From Molanna angustata (taxonomy: Eukaryota > Arthropoda > Insecta > Trichoptera > Molannidae): 64,000 bases of DNA. The position numbers were made by a program, and so were the translations under genes. Below are positions 33,661-43,731 of this stretch, piece by piece (position 1 is the stretch's first letter; every line of letters starts with the position of its first letter). Location of the stretch: assembly GCA_963576475.1 (NCBI GenBank), contig OY754967.1:26867095-26931094 (forward strand), given 5' to 3'. The notes beneath the pieces are model-generated. The model was not told the origin of the DNA and made no database searches. It saw only the letters and a list, made by a program, of their open reading frames with translations.

Positions 33661-34778
33661 ATAAAAAATAAATATATAAAAGCGCTGAAAAGAATAATAA
33701 AAATAAACATTAAACTCTGCCCCTGAAAATAAAAATCTAATAAAACATAATCGGCTGCGATGTACCTGAAAAGACAAATACATACAAATACAGGCATGGT
33801 AAAATAATATATATATGTATATATAACTGGAAAGATCTTACCAGGCGCTGCTCTCGTACCGGGTCTGTAGAGGAAACACTTACACTACATATCACTTTTT
33901 ATTAATTAAAAATAACTTAACACTATCTTAAATTCACCCCCGTTGACTATGTGGACCTGAAACACACTTATTCACTACTATGCAATTATTTTAGTTATTT
34001 TTATTATTAAAAGTTATTATTAATAGTAACTTAAACTATTTTAAATTCACCCCCGATGATAGGTAGAGAACCTGAAAAGAACTTAATCACTACTTTATAC
34101 AGTTAAAAAAATGCTAAGGACGTCCGATAGCCTAGCAAACTCGCACTCTCGCACGCGGGTCTCTACAACTGCCGACCAACCACTGACTCCTACCGAATGA
34201 CAACTGACTGGCCACAGCAGGGCGACCCAGCGCCCGTAAAACATGGAGTAGGGGAGCGGGGGGGGTTTAACTGAAGAACCAACCCGTACCGCCGGGTGCC
34301 AGCCAAGATTCCAGGAATCTGCCAAATGCATTTTACATTTTAATATAAAAGACAATGCTAAAACATATGAACAAGGTTCGGGGGGCCGCTATAATCCGTT
34401 CCTAGAATTAACAGAAGAAATACATTAGGCCGAAGTAAAATAATGGTTATTGGGCTTCTTTGATATCATAATGCATGGAAATATATCGATCATGTTATAG
34501 CCGAAAAACAGTGTTGCCGAAAAACGATAATTTTTAATTTTTTCCGCGGCAACATTTTTGGCGGAAGACTACTAGCGCCTCTGACGGCATGAGAGAACGA
34601 CAAGGAAGCTTATAGCCAACGCGTCAGTGACGCGCTCTCTTGACAAACAACGCTCGCAGTGTGAACATCTATCTTGGCATCTGACATTTCGTAGTTCAAA
34701 CATCTTTTTTATTGAACGGCTGCGGTAAACGAACGGAACGACGCCGTCATCGGTCGACACGCTCGTCCCGATGGCGGC
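33661..34778. other. Gene-free stretch with a direct repeat and a GC-rich block
   Basis: TCTTAAATTCACCCCCGTTGA near 33932 and a close variant near 34037 form a 105-bp direct repeat with similar flanks. From about 34560 the sequence becomes clearly GC-richer up to the retrotransposon at 34779, and that composition resumes at 40660. The block may be one older element split by the retrotransposon. No gene recognised. Confidence 0.4.
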
Positions 34779-34965
34779 TGTAGCATATGCACTGTATAAA
34801 GGTAAGTATGTATACTAAGTAAAGTTAGCTCCTCCCACTAAGTGGGGGTAACTTAGATGTCCTTAGGGCTAGAGATGTGATCCAGAACCAGTTGTTTAGT
34901 GACGACTACACAGTGCAGTACCAGAAGCAGCCCTGGGTGAGTACCAATCATATAAATATGCCACA
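34779..34965 (+). repeat. 5' LTR of the Ty3/Gypsy element
   Basis: It starts TGTAGCATATGC and ends TATGCCACA. It contains a TGTATAAAGG TATA-like site, directly followed by GTAAGTATG, a perfect-looking splice donor, and a 10-bp hairpin around CCCACTAAGTGGG. The boundary is set by the primer-binding site that follows. Confidence 0.85.
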
Positions 34966-34966
34966 A

Positions 34967-34980
34967 TGGCGACGAGGATG
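34967..34980 (+). promoter_or_regulatory. Primer-binding site, complementary to tRNA-Ser(GCU)
   Basis: TGGCGACGAGGATG is the exact complement of CATCCTCGTCG plus CCA, which is the 3' end of animal tRNA-Ser(GCU) as I remember it. It sits one base after the LTR end, as expected for priming of minus-strand DNA. The same site occurs again at 40235-40248, after the 3' LTR. Confidence 0.75.
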
Positions 34981-35809
34981 AACTTTATTTCCTATTGAAA
35001 ATATTTGATTAATATTGTGCAATTTATCAAATAGTTTTTTTATTTGGTATATGTTCATAAAAAATTAAACAAATTGGATGACTTGTTTGCCAATGCATCC
35101 TCTGAATGTTTCATTTGTGAAACAGTATAGCATCAATTTTTTTATTTTACTTTACTAGATGTAAGAAAATGTAGGTACTTTTAAGAAAAAGTAAACTTGT
35201 TTAAGAATAAAAAAGTACAGTTTTCTTTAAACAAATTAAATAAATAATATTATTGCACAATGATTATGAAATGATTGTAAAATGATTATGAAATGATTTA
35301 TTTTGTGAAAGTTATTCCAAAATATGACAAATGAGGTTAAAATAATAGTGATTTTCATATTTCTTAAAAGCTATAATAATTTTTCAAAGCATAATTTTAC
35401 AATGAGTTGTTAAATGTTATGTGAAGTGATGTAATTCAAAACATGAGGCAAAATAATATTTTACACAGTTCAGTAATGGGGTTCACCACCCATTCTGAAT
35501 ATAGTGCCCTCTTTGGTAAGACAAGGCTGGTGTGTAGGGATGCACTCATGTGTCGTGCTTCCGCTTATAAGGCAATGCACACCTGTTGCTGATTACTCCA
35601 CTTTGTGGGGTATACCTTGATGAATGTAACAAAATGTTACTGTGATATGATATCTTGGAAGGTCTTTAGACTGATATCCTTGGAAAATGTTATGTGATAT
35701 GATATCTGGAGGGTTTATGGACTGTAATGTCTTGATGGTCTTTGAATATGATATCCTGAGTTTCTTTAGATTATGATATCTTCAAAGTCCTTGATTAAGA
35801 TTTTGAGTC

Positions 35810-35990
35810 TATTGATTATGATATCCTGTGATAATAAAATGACATATGATGTCTTGTGATAATAAAATGACATAATATGATGTCTTGTGATAATAAAATG
35901 ACATTATGATGTCCTGTGATAATAAATGACCGTGATAATAAATGACCGTGATAATAAATGACCGTGATAATAAATGACCGTGATATTATG
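35810..35990 (+). repeat. Tandem repeats in the retrotransposon leader
   Basis: About four units of a ~30-bp repeat (TGATGTCTTGTGATAATAAA and similar) are followed by four units of 16 bp (GACCGTGATAATAAAT). They lie between the primer-binding site and gag, where packaging or regulatory elements often sit. Function is not known. Confidence 0.8.
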
Positions 35991-36151
35991 AAGGTCATGA
36001 ACTAGTGATAGATATCTTGATTGTCTTTGACTGATATCCAGATGGTCATTTATTGACCAAGAGATAAAGTCTTTGACTATGATATCACCCATGTGGTAAG
36101 TATGCCTTAATTAAATTATTTTTCCAGGTTGTTGAAAAAAAAATCCACATA

Positions 36152-39100
36152 ATGTCTTTGACATTGGAGAAATTTGAGTGTGAAGGTGACCCTAGCTCAG
36201 TAGGGTTGAGATGGGAACGATGGAAGAGAGCACTCTTTATATACCTTGAAGCTATGAGTATTGATAACAGTGAAAAAAAGAGAGCGACCTTATTGCATTT
36301 TGGAGGTCTGGAGCTACAAGAAATATTTTATAATATACCTGAAGTAAATATCCAATCACCTGACCATGTGAATATTTTTGATCTGGCTATTACAAGACTT
36401 GATGCTTATTTTGCACCTAAACAAAGCAAAGTATATGAACGCCATTTGTTTAGATTACTCAAACAAGAAACAAATGAAAAGTTTGAGAAATTTTTAGTCC
36501 GTTTACGACAACAAGCAGACAAATGTCAATTTCATGACAAAAATGAACATATTATTGACCAAATAACAGAAAAGTGTTCTTCTATTGAATTGAGGAAGAA
36601 AATTCTCCAAACTGGGGATGCTATGTCATTAGACAACATAATTTCAGAAGCCAATGCACTTGAAGCTGTAAGCCGACAGATGGATGAATTTGACAAAATG
36701 TGTACAACAAGTCAAAGTGTTAATAAAATAGACACAAGAACAAAGAAAATTTGGCCAATCAAGAATATACTATGTAGAAGATGTGGATATAGAAATCACA
36801 CAAAAGATTGGCAATGCCCTGCCAAAGAAAAAAAATGTAATGACTGCGGCTTGATTGGTCACTTCAGAAAATGTTGTAAAACTGACTTGACAAAAAGAAA
36901 AAATGAAGATAAATATAAAAAGAATCCGAAGAAATTTCGGCGTGATTTAAATATTGATGCGAATAAAGTGGATGAAATACACTATGTTTTCCACATAGAT
37001 GCTGATGATAATGAGTTTGAATGCAAAATTGGAGGGGTAAAAGTACAAATGTTAGTGGACTCAGGATGTAAACATAATTTAATCACAGACAAAACGTGGA
37101 AAATGATGAAAAATAGCCAAGTTGTGGTATACAATCAAATAAAGAATCCAAACAAAACATTCCTAGCTTATGGTAGCAATATACCATTAAAATTAGATGG
37201 ATCTTTTGAGGCAAAATTCCAAATAGGAGAAAAATCCACAAAAAGTATATTTTATGTCGTCACTGATGGTACAAGGAATCTTTTGGGAAAGGCAACGGCT
37301 ATGTCATTAGGAATACTCAAAATCGGGCTAGAAGTAAATCAAATAGATTCTATGGTATTTCCAAAATTTAGGAATGTATTGGTTGAAATTCCTATTAATA
37401 AGTCAATTCAACCAATTTCACAACCATATAGAAGAATTCCCATACCCCTGGAAAAAATGGTCGATGCCAAAATAGCAGAACTGATGAAAAGAGATAACAT
37501 TGAAGAAGCTCGTGGTCCTTCAAAATGGATATCGCCAATTGTTCCCGTTCTAAAAGAAGATGGAGAGGTTCGTATTTGTGTGGATATGAGACGAGCCAAT
37601 ACAGCCATTATGTGTGAAAATCATCCACTCCCAACAATGGATAAATTATTGCCTAAGATGCGTAATGCAAAATATTTCAGTAAACTCGACATCAAAGATG
37701 CATTTCACCAGATTGAATTACATCCTAATTCAAGACACATCACAACATTTATTACAAGCAAGGGCCTATATAGGTATAAACGTCTGATGTTTGGAATAAC
37801 ATGTGCACCAGAAATTTTCCAAAAGACTTTGGAACGAATGTTATTAGGTTGTGAGGGAGTAATCAATTTTATAGATGACATTTTAGTGTATGGTAATGAT
37901 GGAAAAGAACATGATACAAGGCTGAAAGAAGTTATCAGAATTTTAGAAGAAAATAGAGTAGTTTTAAGGAATGATAAATGTATTATTAAAGTAAAAAAGG
38001 TACAATTTTTAGGACACGAATTAACAGAAAAGGGTGTCAGACCACTTGCAAAATATATATCAACAATTCAGGAATTTAGACCACCCAAAACAATAGCAGA
38101 ACTACAGAGTTTCCTTGGCTTGGTCAACTTTGTGGGCAAATGGATCCCGAATTTGGCCACTTTAACTGAACCACTTAAAGATTTACTTCGAAAAAAAGAA
38201 TCTGAAATACAAAAATCATGGAATATACAGCAACAAATAGCCTTTGCAACATTAAAATCGGCACTCACAAATATCCCTACCTTAGGATACTATGATGTAA
38301 AAGATCGAACTATTGTAGTTGCCGATGCAAGCCCAGTGGGACTAGGAGGAGTATTAATTCAAATAGACAAGAATGGACCTAGAATAATTGCATACGGAAA
38401 TAAAACTCTTACCGACTGTGAACGACGATACTGTCAAACGGAAAAAGAAGCTTTAGCATTGGTTTGGGCTGTAGAACACTTTCATATTTTTCTTTATGGC
38501 AAGGAGTTTGAACTTGTAACAGATCATAAACCATTAGAAATAATATTTGGCCCAAAATCGAAACCATGTGCACGAATAGAAAGATGGATATTACGTCTTC
38601 AATCTTATAAATATAAAGTAGTATATCGACCTGGAAAAAATAACATAGCGGACTCTTTATCAAGACTTTGTATTGTACCAAAAATTTTACCAGAGGTACG
38701 TGAAAGCTATATTCACCAAATTTTTGAGTATATCAGGCCAGTAGCTGTACCTATGAAAGAAATTGCAGATTGTTCCAAACAAGATCGAGATATATTGAAA
38801 GTTAAAGAAGGATTGTATAATAATATCTGGAAGGAAGAGGTTAAAGCCTACAAAATATTTCAAAGTGAATTATGCTTTTATGATGATATTTTGCTCAGAG
38901 GAACAAAAATAGTAATTCCACAAAAGCTACGGCATCAAGTTTTGAGTGCAGCCCATGAAGGCCACCCTGGTATTGTAGCTATGAAATCACGTCTAAGAAC
39001 AAAAGTGTGGTGGCCAAGATACGATAAAGATGCTGAAAATTTTGTTAAATCATGCCAGGGGTGCACTCTGGTATCTGCACCGAATCCTCCGAATCCATTA

Positions 39101-39964
39101 AAACGTAGAGAGTTGCCAGAGGAGTCATGGGTAGATATTGCCATAGATTTAATGGGACCATTGCCAAGTAATGACTATATATTTGTAGTGGTGGACTATT
39201 TTAGTAGATATAAAGAAATCAAAATATGTCGTAGAATCACCACTGCAGAAATTATTTCCCTTCTCAAAGAAATTTTTAGTAGGCTCGGATATCCTGTCAC
39301 TATAACAGCTGATAATGGAAGACAATTTGCTAGTGAAGAAATTAAAGCATTCTGCAAAGAAAGAAATATAAAATTGTATAATACAATACCCTACTGGCCA
39401 CAACAGAATGGAGAAGTGGAACGTCAAAATAAAGATATTTTAAAGCGCTTAAAGATTAGTCAAGTTGAAAAGAAGGATTGGAAAGAGTGCTTACTCGAAT
39501 ATCTCATAATGTATAATAGTACACCTCATTCGGTGACTGGGAAGACACCATCGGAATTATTTTTCAAAAGACAATTTCGAGATAAAATTCCTATGCTTGG
39601 TGACATTAGCCATGAACCACGAGACCTGGAGGTTAGAGACAGAGATAAAGAGGAAAAAGAGAGAGGAAAAACATACGCGGATAAAAAGAGGAAGGCGAAA
39701 GAAAACGAATTGAAACCAGGAGATAAGGTGTACATAAAGAATACAAATAAGAATAATAAATTGAGTTTAAATTTCGAACCAACAATCCATACAGTGGAAA
39801 GAAAAGAAGGGGGAGATATAGACATCCGGAATGACGAAACAGGACAGCATTATAGAAGAAACGTGATTCACTTAAAGAAGATACATGGGCAGTGGAAATC
39901 AATACAAGATGAAGAACAACAAGATAGGGATAAAGATTCAATTAGTGAAAATGAACTTGAATGA
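36152..39964 (+). CDS. Ty3/Gypsy gag-pol polyprotein, 1270 codons
   Basis: Domains in order: a gag region to about residue 200; two zinc knuckles at about 207-243 (CRRCGYRNHTKDWQC and CNDCGLIGHFRKCC, the latter close to CCHC); aspartic protease with LVDSGCKHNLI near 300; reverse transcriptase from about 410, with VRICVDMRRAN, FSKLDIKDAFHQI near 510 and the catalytic FIDDILVYG near 572; RNase H with VVADASPVGLGGVL near 723; integrase with HHCC zinc finger (HEGHPGI...CQGC, 935-970), then D (AIDLMGPL), D (TADNGRQF) and E (NGEVERQN) near 996, 1053 and 1089; and a basic, charged tail. All key residues are present. Gag and pol share one frame, so no frameshift signal is needed. The catalytic box is FIDD and not YIDD, within the normal range of the group. 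Confidence 0.95.
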   Translation: MSLTLEKFECEGDPSSVGLRWERWKRALFIYLEAMSIDNSEKKRATLLHFGGLELQEIFYNIPEVNIQSPDHVNIFDLAITRLDAYFAPKQSKVYERHLFRLLKQETNEKFEKFLVRLRQQADKCQFHDKNEHIIDQITEKCSSIELRKKILQTGDAMSLDNIISEANALEAVSRQMDEFDKMCTTSQSVNKIDTRTKKIWPIKNILCRRCGYRNHTKDWQCPAKEKKCNDCGLIGHFRKCCKTDLTKRKNEDKYKKNPKKFRRDLNIDANKVDEIHYVFHIDADDNEFECKIGGVKVQMLVDSGCKHNLITDKTWKMMKNSQVVVYNQIKNPNKTFLAYGSNIPLKLDGSFEAKFQIGEKSTKSIFYVVTDGTRNLLGKATAMSLGILKIGLEVNQIDSMVFPKFRNVLVEIPINKSIQPISQPYRRIPIPLEKMVDAKIAELMKRDNIEEARGPSKWISPIVPVLKEDGEVRICVDMRRANTAIMCENHPLPTMDKLLPKMRNAKYFSKLDIKDAFHQIELHPNSRHITTFITSKGLYRYKRLMFGITCAPEIFQKTLERMLLGCEGVINFIDDILVYGNDGKEHDTRLKEVIRILEENRVVLRNDKCIIKVKKVQFLGHELTEKGVRPLAKYISTIQEFRPPKTIAELQSFLGLVNFVGKWIPNLATLTEPLKDLLRKKESEIQKSWNIQQQIAFATLKSALTNIPTLGYYDVKDRTIVVADASPVGLGGVLIQIDKNGPRIIAYGNKTLTDCERRYCQTEKEALALVWAVEHFHIFLYGKEFELVTDHKPLEIIFGPKSKPCARIERWILRLQSYKYKVVYRPGKNNIADSLSRLCIVPKILPEVRESYIHQIFEYIRPVAVPMKEIADCSKQDRDILKVKEGLYNNIWKEEVKAYKIFQSELCFYDDILLRGTKIVIPQKLRHQVLSAAHEGHPGIVAMKSRLRTKVWWPRYDKDAENFVKSCQGCTLVSAPNPPNPLKRRELPEESWVDIAIDLMGPLPSNDYIFVVVDYFSRYKEIKICRRITTAEIISLLKEIFSRLGYPVTITADNGRQFASEEIKAFCKERNIKLYNTIPYWPQQNGEVERQNKDILKRLKISQVEKKDWKECLLEYLIMYNSTPHSVTGKTPSELFFKRQFRDKIPMLGDISHEPRDLEVRDRDKEEKERGKTYADKKRKAKENELKPGDKVYIKNTNKNNKLSLNFEPTIHTVERKEGGDIDIRNDETGQHYRRNVIHLKKIHGQWKSIQDEEQQDRDKDSISENELE

Positions 39965-40046
39965 TCACACTTAACCAAATAACGAATAAAGATATAAAGA
40001 AATAAGAAGTAGTTTTAAATGAAAATAAAATATAATAAGAAAGGGA

Positions 40047-40233
40047 TGTAGCATATGCACTGTATAAAGGTAAGTATGTATACTAAGTAAAGTTAGCTCC
40101 TCCCACTAAGTGGGGGTAACTTAGATGTCCTTAGGGCTAGAGATGTGATCCAGAACCAGTTGTTTAGTGACGACTACACAGTGCAGTACCAGAAGCAGCC
40201 CTGGGTGAGTACCAATCATATAAATATGCCACA
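40047..40233 (+). repeat. 3' LTR of the Ty3/Gypsy element
   Basis: It matches 34779-34965 with no difference noticed. It is preceded by the purine tract AAGAAAGGGA. It would provide the poly(A) site for the full-length transcript. Confidence 0.85.
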
Positions 40234-40659
40234 ATGGCGACGAGGATGAACTTTATTTCCTATTGAAAATATTTGATTAATATTGTGCAATTTATCAAAT
40301 AGTTTTTTTATTTGGTATATGTTCATAAAAAATTAAACAAATTGGATGACTTGTTTGCCAATGCATCCTCTGAATGTTTCATTTGTGAAACAGTATAGCA
40401 TCAATTTTTTTATTTTACTTTACTAGATGTAAGAAAATGTAGGTACTTTTAAGAAAAAGTAAACTTGTTTAAGAATAAAAAAGTACAGTTTTCTTTAAAC
40501 AAATTAAATAAATAATATTATTGCACAATGATTATGAAATGATTGTAAAATGATTATGAAATGATTTATTTTGTGAAAGTTATTCCAAAATATGACAAAT
40601 GAGGTTAAAATAATAGTGATTTTCATATTTCTTAAAAGCTATAATAATTTTTCAAAGCA
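40234..40659 (+). repeat. Extra partial retrotransposon leader after the 3' LTR
   Basis: These 426 bp are the same as 34966-35391, including the primer-binding site, and stop abruptly after TTTTTCAAAGCA. Thus the structure is LTR, internal region, LTR, partial internal region. This is expected from a tandem element cut short, or from integration of a circular or read-through form, and not from a simple insertion. Confidence 0.85.
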
Positions 40660-41175
40660 GCTGGTATGCCACCTCTGTCGAGATGCGCCGTCATAGCGTG
40701 CCGTGGGGCACAGAGCCAGCCATGGGTGACGGTCTGGAAGAGGAGATCAGGAGGAGAAGAAGAAACCACGCCGGACACGAGGAAGACCTGCTAGCCTGAC
40801 GCAGAGGCTGGGCCCCGCCGAACTACAGTCACCACGTGGAAGACAGTGACATGCCTGGAGGAAGGATGTCGCTGTACCCTGGGGCGGTATATTCTGGTCG
40901 GCGTCTTTTCGTGTGTTCGCGTGTGTTTGACAGTTCGTTTCGGTAGATGCCACGTGTTTCTGTTTTATTTGTTGTCTGTTGTTTTTATTTAATTATTTTT
41001 TTGCCATGGACCATTTGTGAATATTATAAATAAAAAAGCGCCGTACTAAAACAATTTTTAAGTGTCGCCATCATTTGTCTCTCATTTTCTTCCCCACACC
41101 TTGGCTTGATGTTTCCTCGTGGTAGACGAGAGGTCTCATCAATCACAATACCTATGGAAATATCAATGTTAATTA
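40660..41175. other. GC-richer stretch after the retrotransposon, no gene recognised
   Basis: Bases 40660-40960 are much GC-richer than the rest of the window, as is 34560-34778 on the other side. An ATAAATAAAA signal near 41029 is followed by CCGTACTAAAACAATTTTT. A small open frame on the minus strand has no recognisable motif. Possibly the far part of an older element. Confidence 0.35.
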
Positions 41176-41430
41176 TTAACGTTTTGGTTGGCAACATATT
41201 GCAGTTTTCCATATATTTCAACACATCCTAGATAACTGTTCTCTAAACCTTTTTAAACAAAGTGTTTTTCGACAAATAAATCCGAAAACAATTCACTTTG
41301 TTCGTTATTCTCTATAGAAAAACGATGTGGTCTGCCAACCAAAACGTCGAAAATCCCCTGGAAAAATGCCTCACAAAATTTCATACAAAATTTGCTAACT
41401 ACATCTAGTATATTATAATAAAAATCTATA
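41176..41430 (-). mobile_element. MITE family A, copy 5, one end missing
   Basis: It begins within the body at AACGTTTTGGTTGGCAACAT and runs to the intact family terminus TTATAATAAAAATCTAT. Roughly 75 bp of the other end are lost. Confidence 0.78.
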
Positions 41431-42518
41431 TATTAAACCATTAATAGTTTATGACAATTGTCTATGTTGAAATTGCTAAAATTAAAATATAAAGAAGAAG
41501 AGAAAGCTTAAAAACAAAAATAAAAGTTAAACAAGTTCATTTTCTGAGTGCATTTTACAATTATCTAGTTTTTTATTTGACAAATGATCTATCTGGTTCA
41601 CAAATAATCATTATACATTCAAAATAATGGTTTATATTATTCTGCATTAATTATGTCTAGTACAATTTTGAAGATGACATTTGTATTTAGTAAATTTTAA
41701 GCGCGAGTCAAAACTGTTAAAAATCGTCTTTAATTTCTGAATTTATTTAAAGGTACAAAACAGGTTTGTATTTTATTTAAGTAATTTTAGTAGTAAAAAA
41801 GTAATCAATTATAGTTAAATTGGAATTAAAACTCGTAGTTGGCATTTTCCATAGTTCTACCGTACCTATTATGTGAATGCCAGTTGTAAATGAAAAATAA
41901 TCATTTTGAGTTGCAGAAAAATAATTATCTTGTATATCATATATATAATTATGAATGTATGTATTCTATTTGATTTGTTAACATTTTGCTCTTGAAATAT
42001 TTCCTTTTGAGTACCGAGCAATAAGTTCATACCACCTGTTTGATTGTAAAACCCCATGTTCTTAATTTAAGAGAGAGATGTTAGGGGAATGATATACAAA
42101 TAAAACAGTAAATTTTATTTCATTTTTGCCTCTTGATGATACTATTATAACTAGAACTACTTCTACAGACTTCTGAACCCCAATAGAGATTTAAAAAATA
42201 ACATCCCTATAAAGTCAAATTATGATAAATAACCCAAAGAAATAAGAGACACAACTCCATACAAATAAAAGGAATCTGCAAAATGTACGAAGTAAATCAC
42301 CCAGGTCATGCCATCATTGAGGAAAAAAAACAATAAAATCGTTGCGTTGCCTCTCTGCTATTTCACAGGACCTAGAGATGGTAAAAGCTTTATTTAATGC
42401 TGCCAACGATAGTGATGGGCAATATCAGATTTAGTACCTACGCAATAGTGCAGACAGTCTATTTTCTTATTTTATAATTTATTTTATTTGTTATCAGGGA
42501 AAAAATCAGACAGCCTAT
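41431..42518. other. AT-rich spacer, no gene seen
   Basis: No frame over about 60 codons and no repeat shared with the rest of the window was noticed. Confidence 0.45.
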
Positions 42519-42630
42519 TTTACATATTGTTTAATTATTATTTTGTTTGACATACATCAAAATACACACAAAAAATGCATTAATAAAATAATTTATAAGC
42601 AAATAATTTATAATTTATATTTCGGACAAT
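42519..42630 (+). repeat. 112-bp direct repeat, left copy, flanking the inverted duplication
   Basis: TTACATATTGTTTAATTATT through TTTATATTTCGGACAAT is repeated at 43619-43730 with one difference (AATACACACA against AACACACACA). The two copies bracket the inverted Nrg block. Confidence 0.88.
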
Positions 42631-43604
42631 TGTCATTCTGATAACTGATTTTCGAAAAAATGTTATTCGTACAATTGCGCATTCGAACAATTGTGTTTCG
42701 AAGAATTTTCATGTAATCATTTTTTTAATGTTTTTTTTTTTGATATGTGTATTATTGCCGACCCCCGTGGCACAGTTGGTAAGCCATTTGGTTTCTGTGC
42801 GGGCGTCCTGGGTTCGATTCCCAGCAGAGGAGAAATTTATTTCTCACGCAAATATTGCTTCTCTGGACTGGAAACACTGGTTAGTTGAAAGAAATTGCCA
42901 ATGAACCGTTTTAGCGCGTAATTCAAAATAAGTTTTTCAAATTGCTATAAAATGCTTTATATAGGGCAAATAAAAATTTTACCATATTTTCTATTATTTT
43001 TTGTAACATTTTTTTAGTAAAGAAAAAAGTGAATGTTCCCTATTATGCTGTACCTTTATTTATTTATTTTAAATAAACACTTTCACATTAAATCTTGAAA
43101 ATATAACAAAACAATATTATATACAAAATAGCAAAAAATCAATAAATAATAAACACAAAATACCTTAATAAAAAAATATAAAAATAAATTTGGTGTTGTT
43201 GATAGCTATACAAGTGTTGCAAAGGCTTGAGAAGCGGAATCAGGTTGACTTGTACCAGCAGGAGGTCTGCGCTTTTTTCCGTATTGTCCAATGAATGAAC
43301 CATCTTCATTCATTCCAGCTGTAGATAAATTAAATTTGTAGAAAACATACTAAGCAAATTATGCACAATACATTCATGCAAGTACACATAGAAATGAGCT
43401 TATTTATATATATTCAGTAATCAATTTATCTCAATAGAGACAAAGTTGTAATATTATAGAAGAACCAGGAACTCAAGGCACCAACAGAGCTTACAACCTG
43501 CCATCGACTGGTTTACGTGATCACTTTATGCGCTTGCGCAACGTTCACCAATTATGTCCTCTTATTGAGTTCCCTTATCAATGCATTTTGAAAGTTCTAT
43601 ATAT
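42621..43604 (-). repeat. Inverted duplication of the Nrg167-type last exon and flanks
   Basis: This block is the reverse complement of 9061-10039. It carries the right arm of the intron MITE, the intron end with its acceptor, the whole last exon, the 3' UTR with AATAAA signals, and the family 2 SINE. I counted fewer than a dozen differences, including a 4-bp AATA repeat change. The junction at the left shares TTCGGACAATTG with the direct repeat. Confidence 0.93.
43206..43318 (-). pseudogene. Nrg: Extra copy of Nrg alternative last exon 1
   Basis: All 113 bp of the exon at 9347-9459 are present in inverse orientation with its CTACAG acceptor. The only change noticed is synonymous (CTC to CTT in the ATLV end), so the frame still ends in FATLV and TAG. 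The copy has no other Nrg exon near it and is on the wrong strand to be spliced to Nrg, so it is an isolated duplicate exon. Confidence 0.9.
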
Positions 43605-43618
43605 ATGTTCTATATATA

Positions 43619-43730
43619 TTTACATATTGTTTAATTATTATTTTGTTTGACATACATCAAAACACACACAAAAAATGCATTAATAAAATAATTTATAAGC
43701 AAATAATTTATAATTTATATTTCGGACAAT
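43619..43730 (+). repeat. 112-bp direct repeat, right copy
   Basis: Matches 42519-42630 but for one base. It ends at TTTCGGACAAT and then leaves the family, continuing AGGCGTGATGAC. Confidence 0.88.
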
Positions 43731-43731
43731 A

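Larger units (their letters stand above)
34779..40233 (+). mobile_element. Ty3/Gypsy LTR retrotransposon, apparently complete
   Basis: The element has two LTRs of about 187 bp (34779-34965 and 40047-40233), each TGTAGC...CCACA. A primer-binding site follows the first LTR after one base, and a polypurine run AAGAAAGGGA precedes the second. One 1270-codon frame encodes fused gag-pol. By eye the LTRs are identical, and the frame has no stop, so the insertion looks recent. There is no envelope frame. The similarity between the two ends continues past the LTR for 426 bp, which means the right LTR is followed by part of a second leader. The exact lineage (Mag-like or K02A2.6-like) was not resolved. 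Confidence 0.93.

Noticed and set aside
38409..39941. Several minus-strand frames of 70-100 codons
   Set aside because: All are shadows of the gag-pol frame.
34777..40663. GCTG on both sides of the retrotransposon as a target duplication
   Set aside because: The left GCTG overlaps the TG that begins both LTRs, and the right one follows the extra leader rather than an LTR end. Probably chance.
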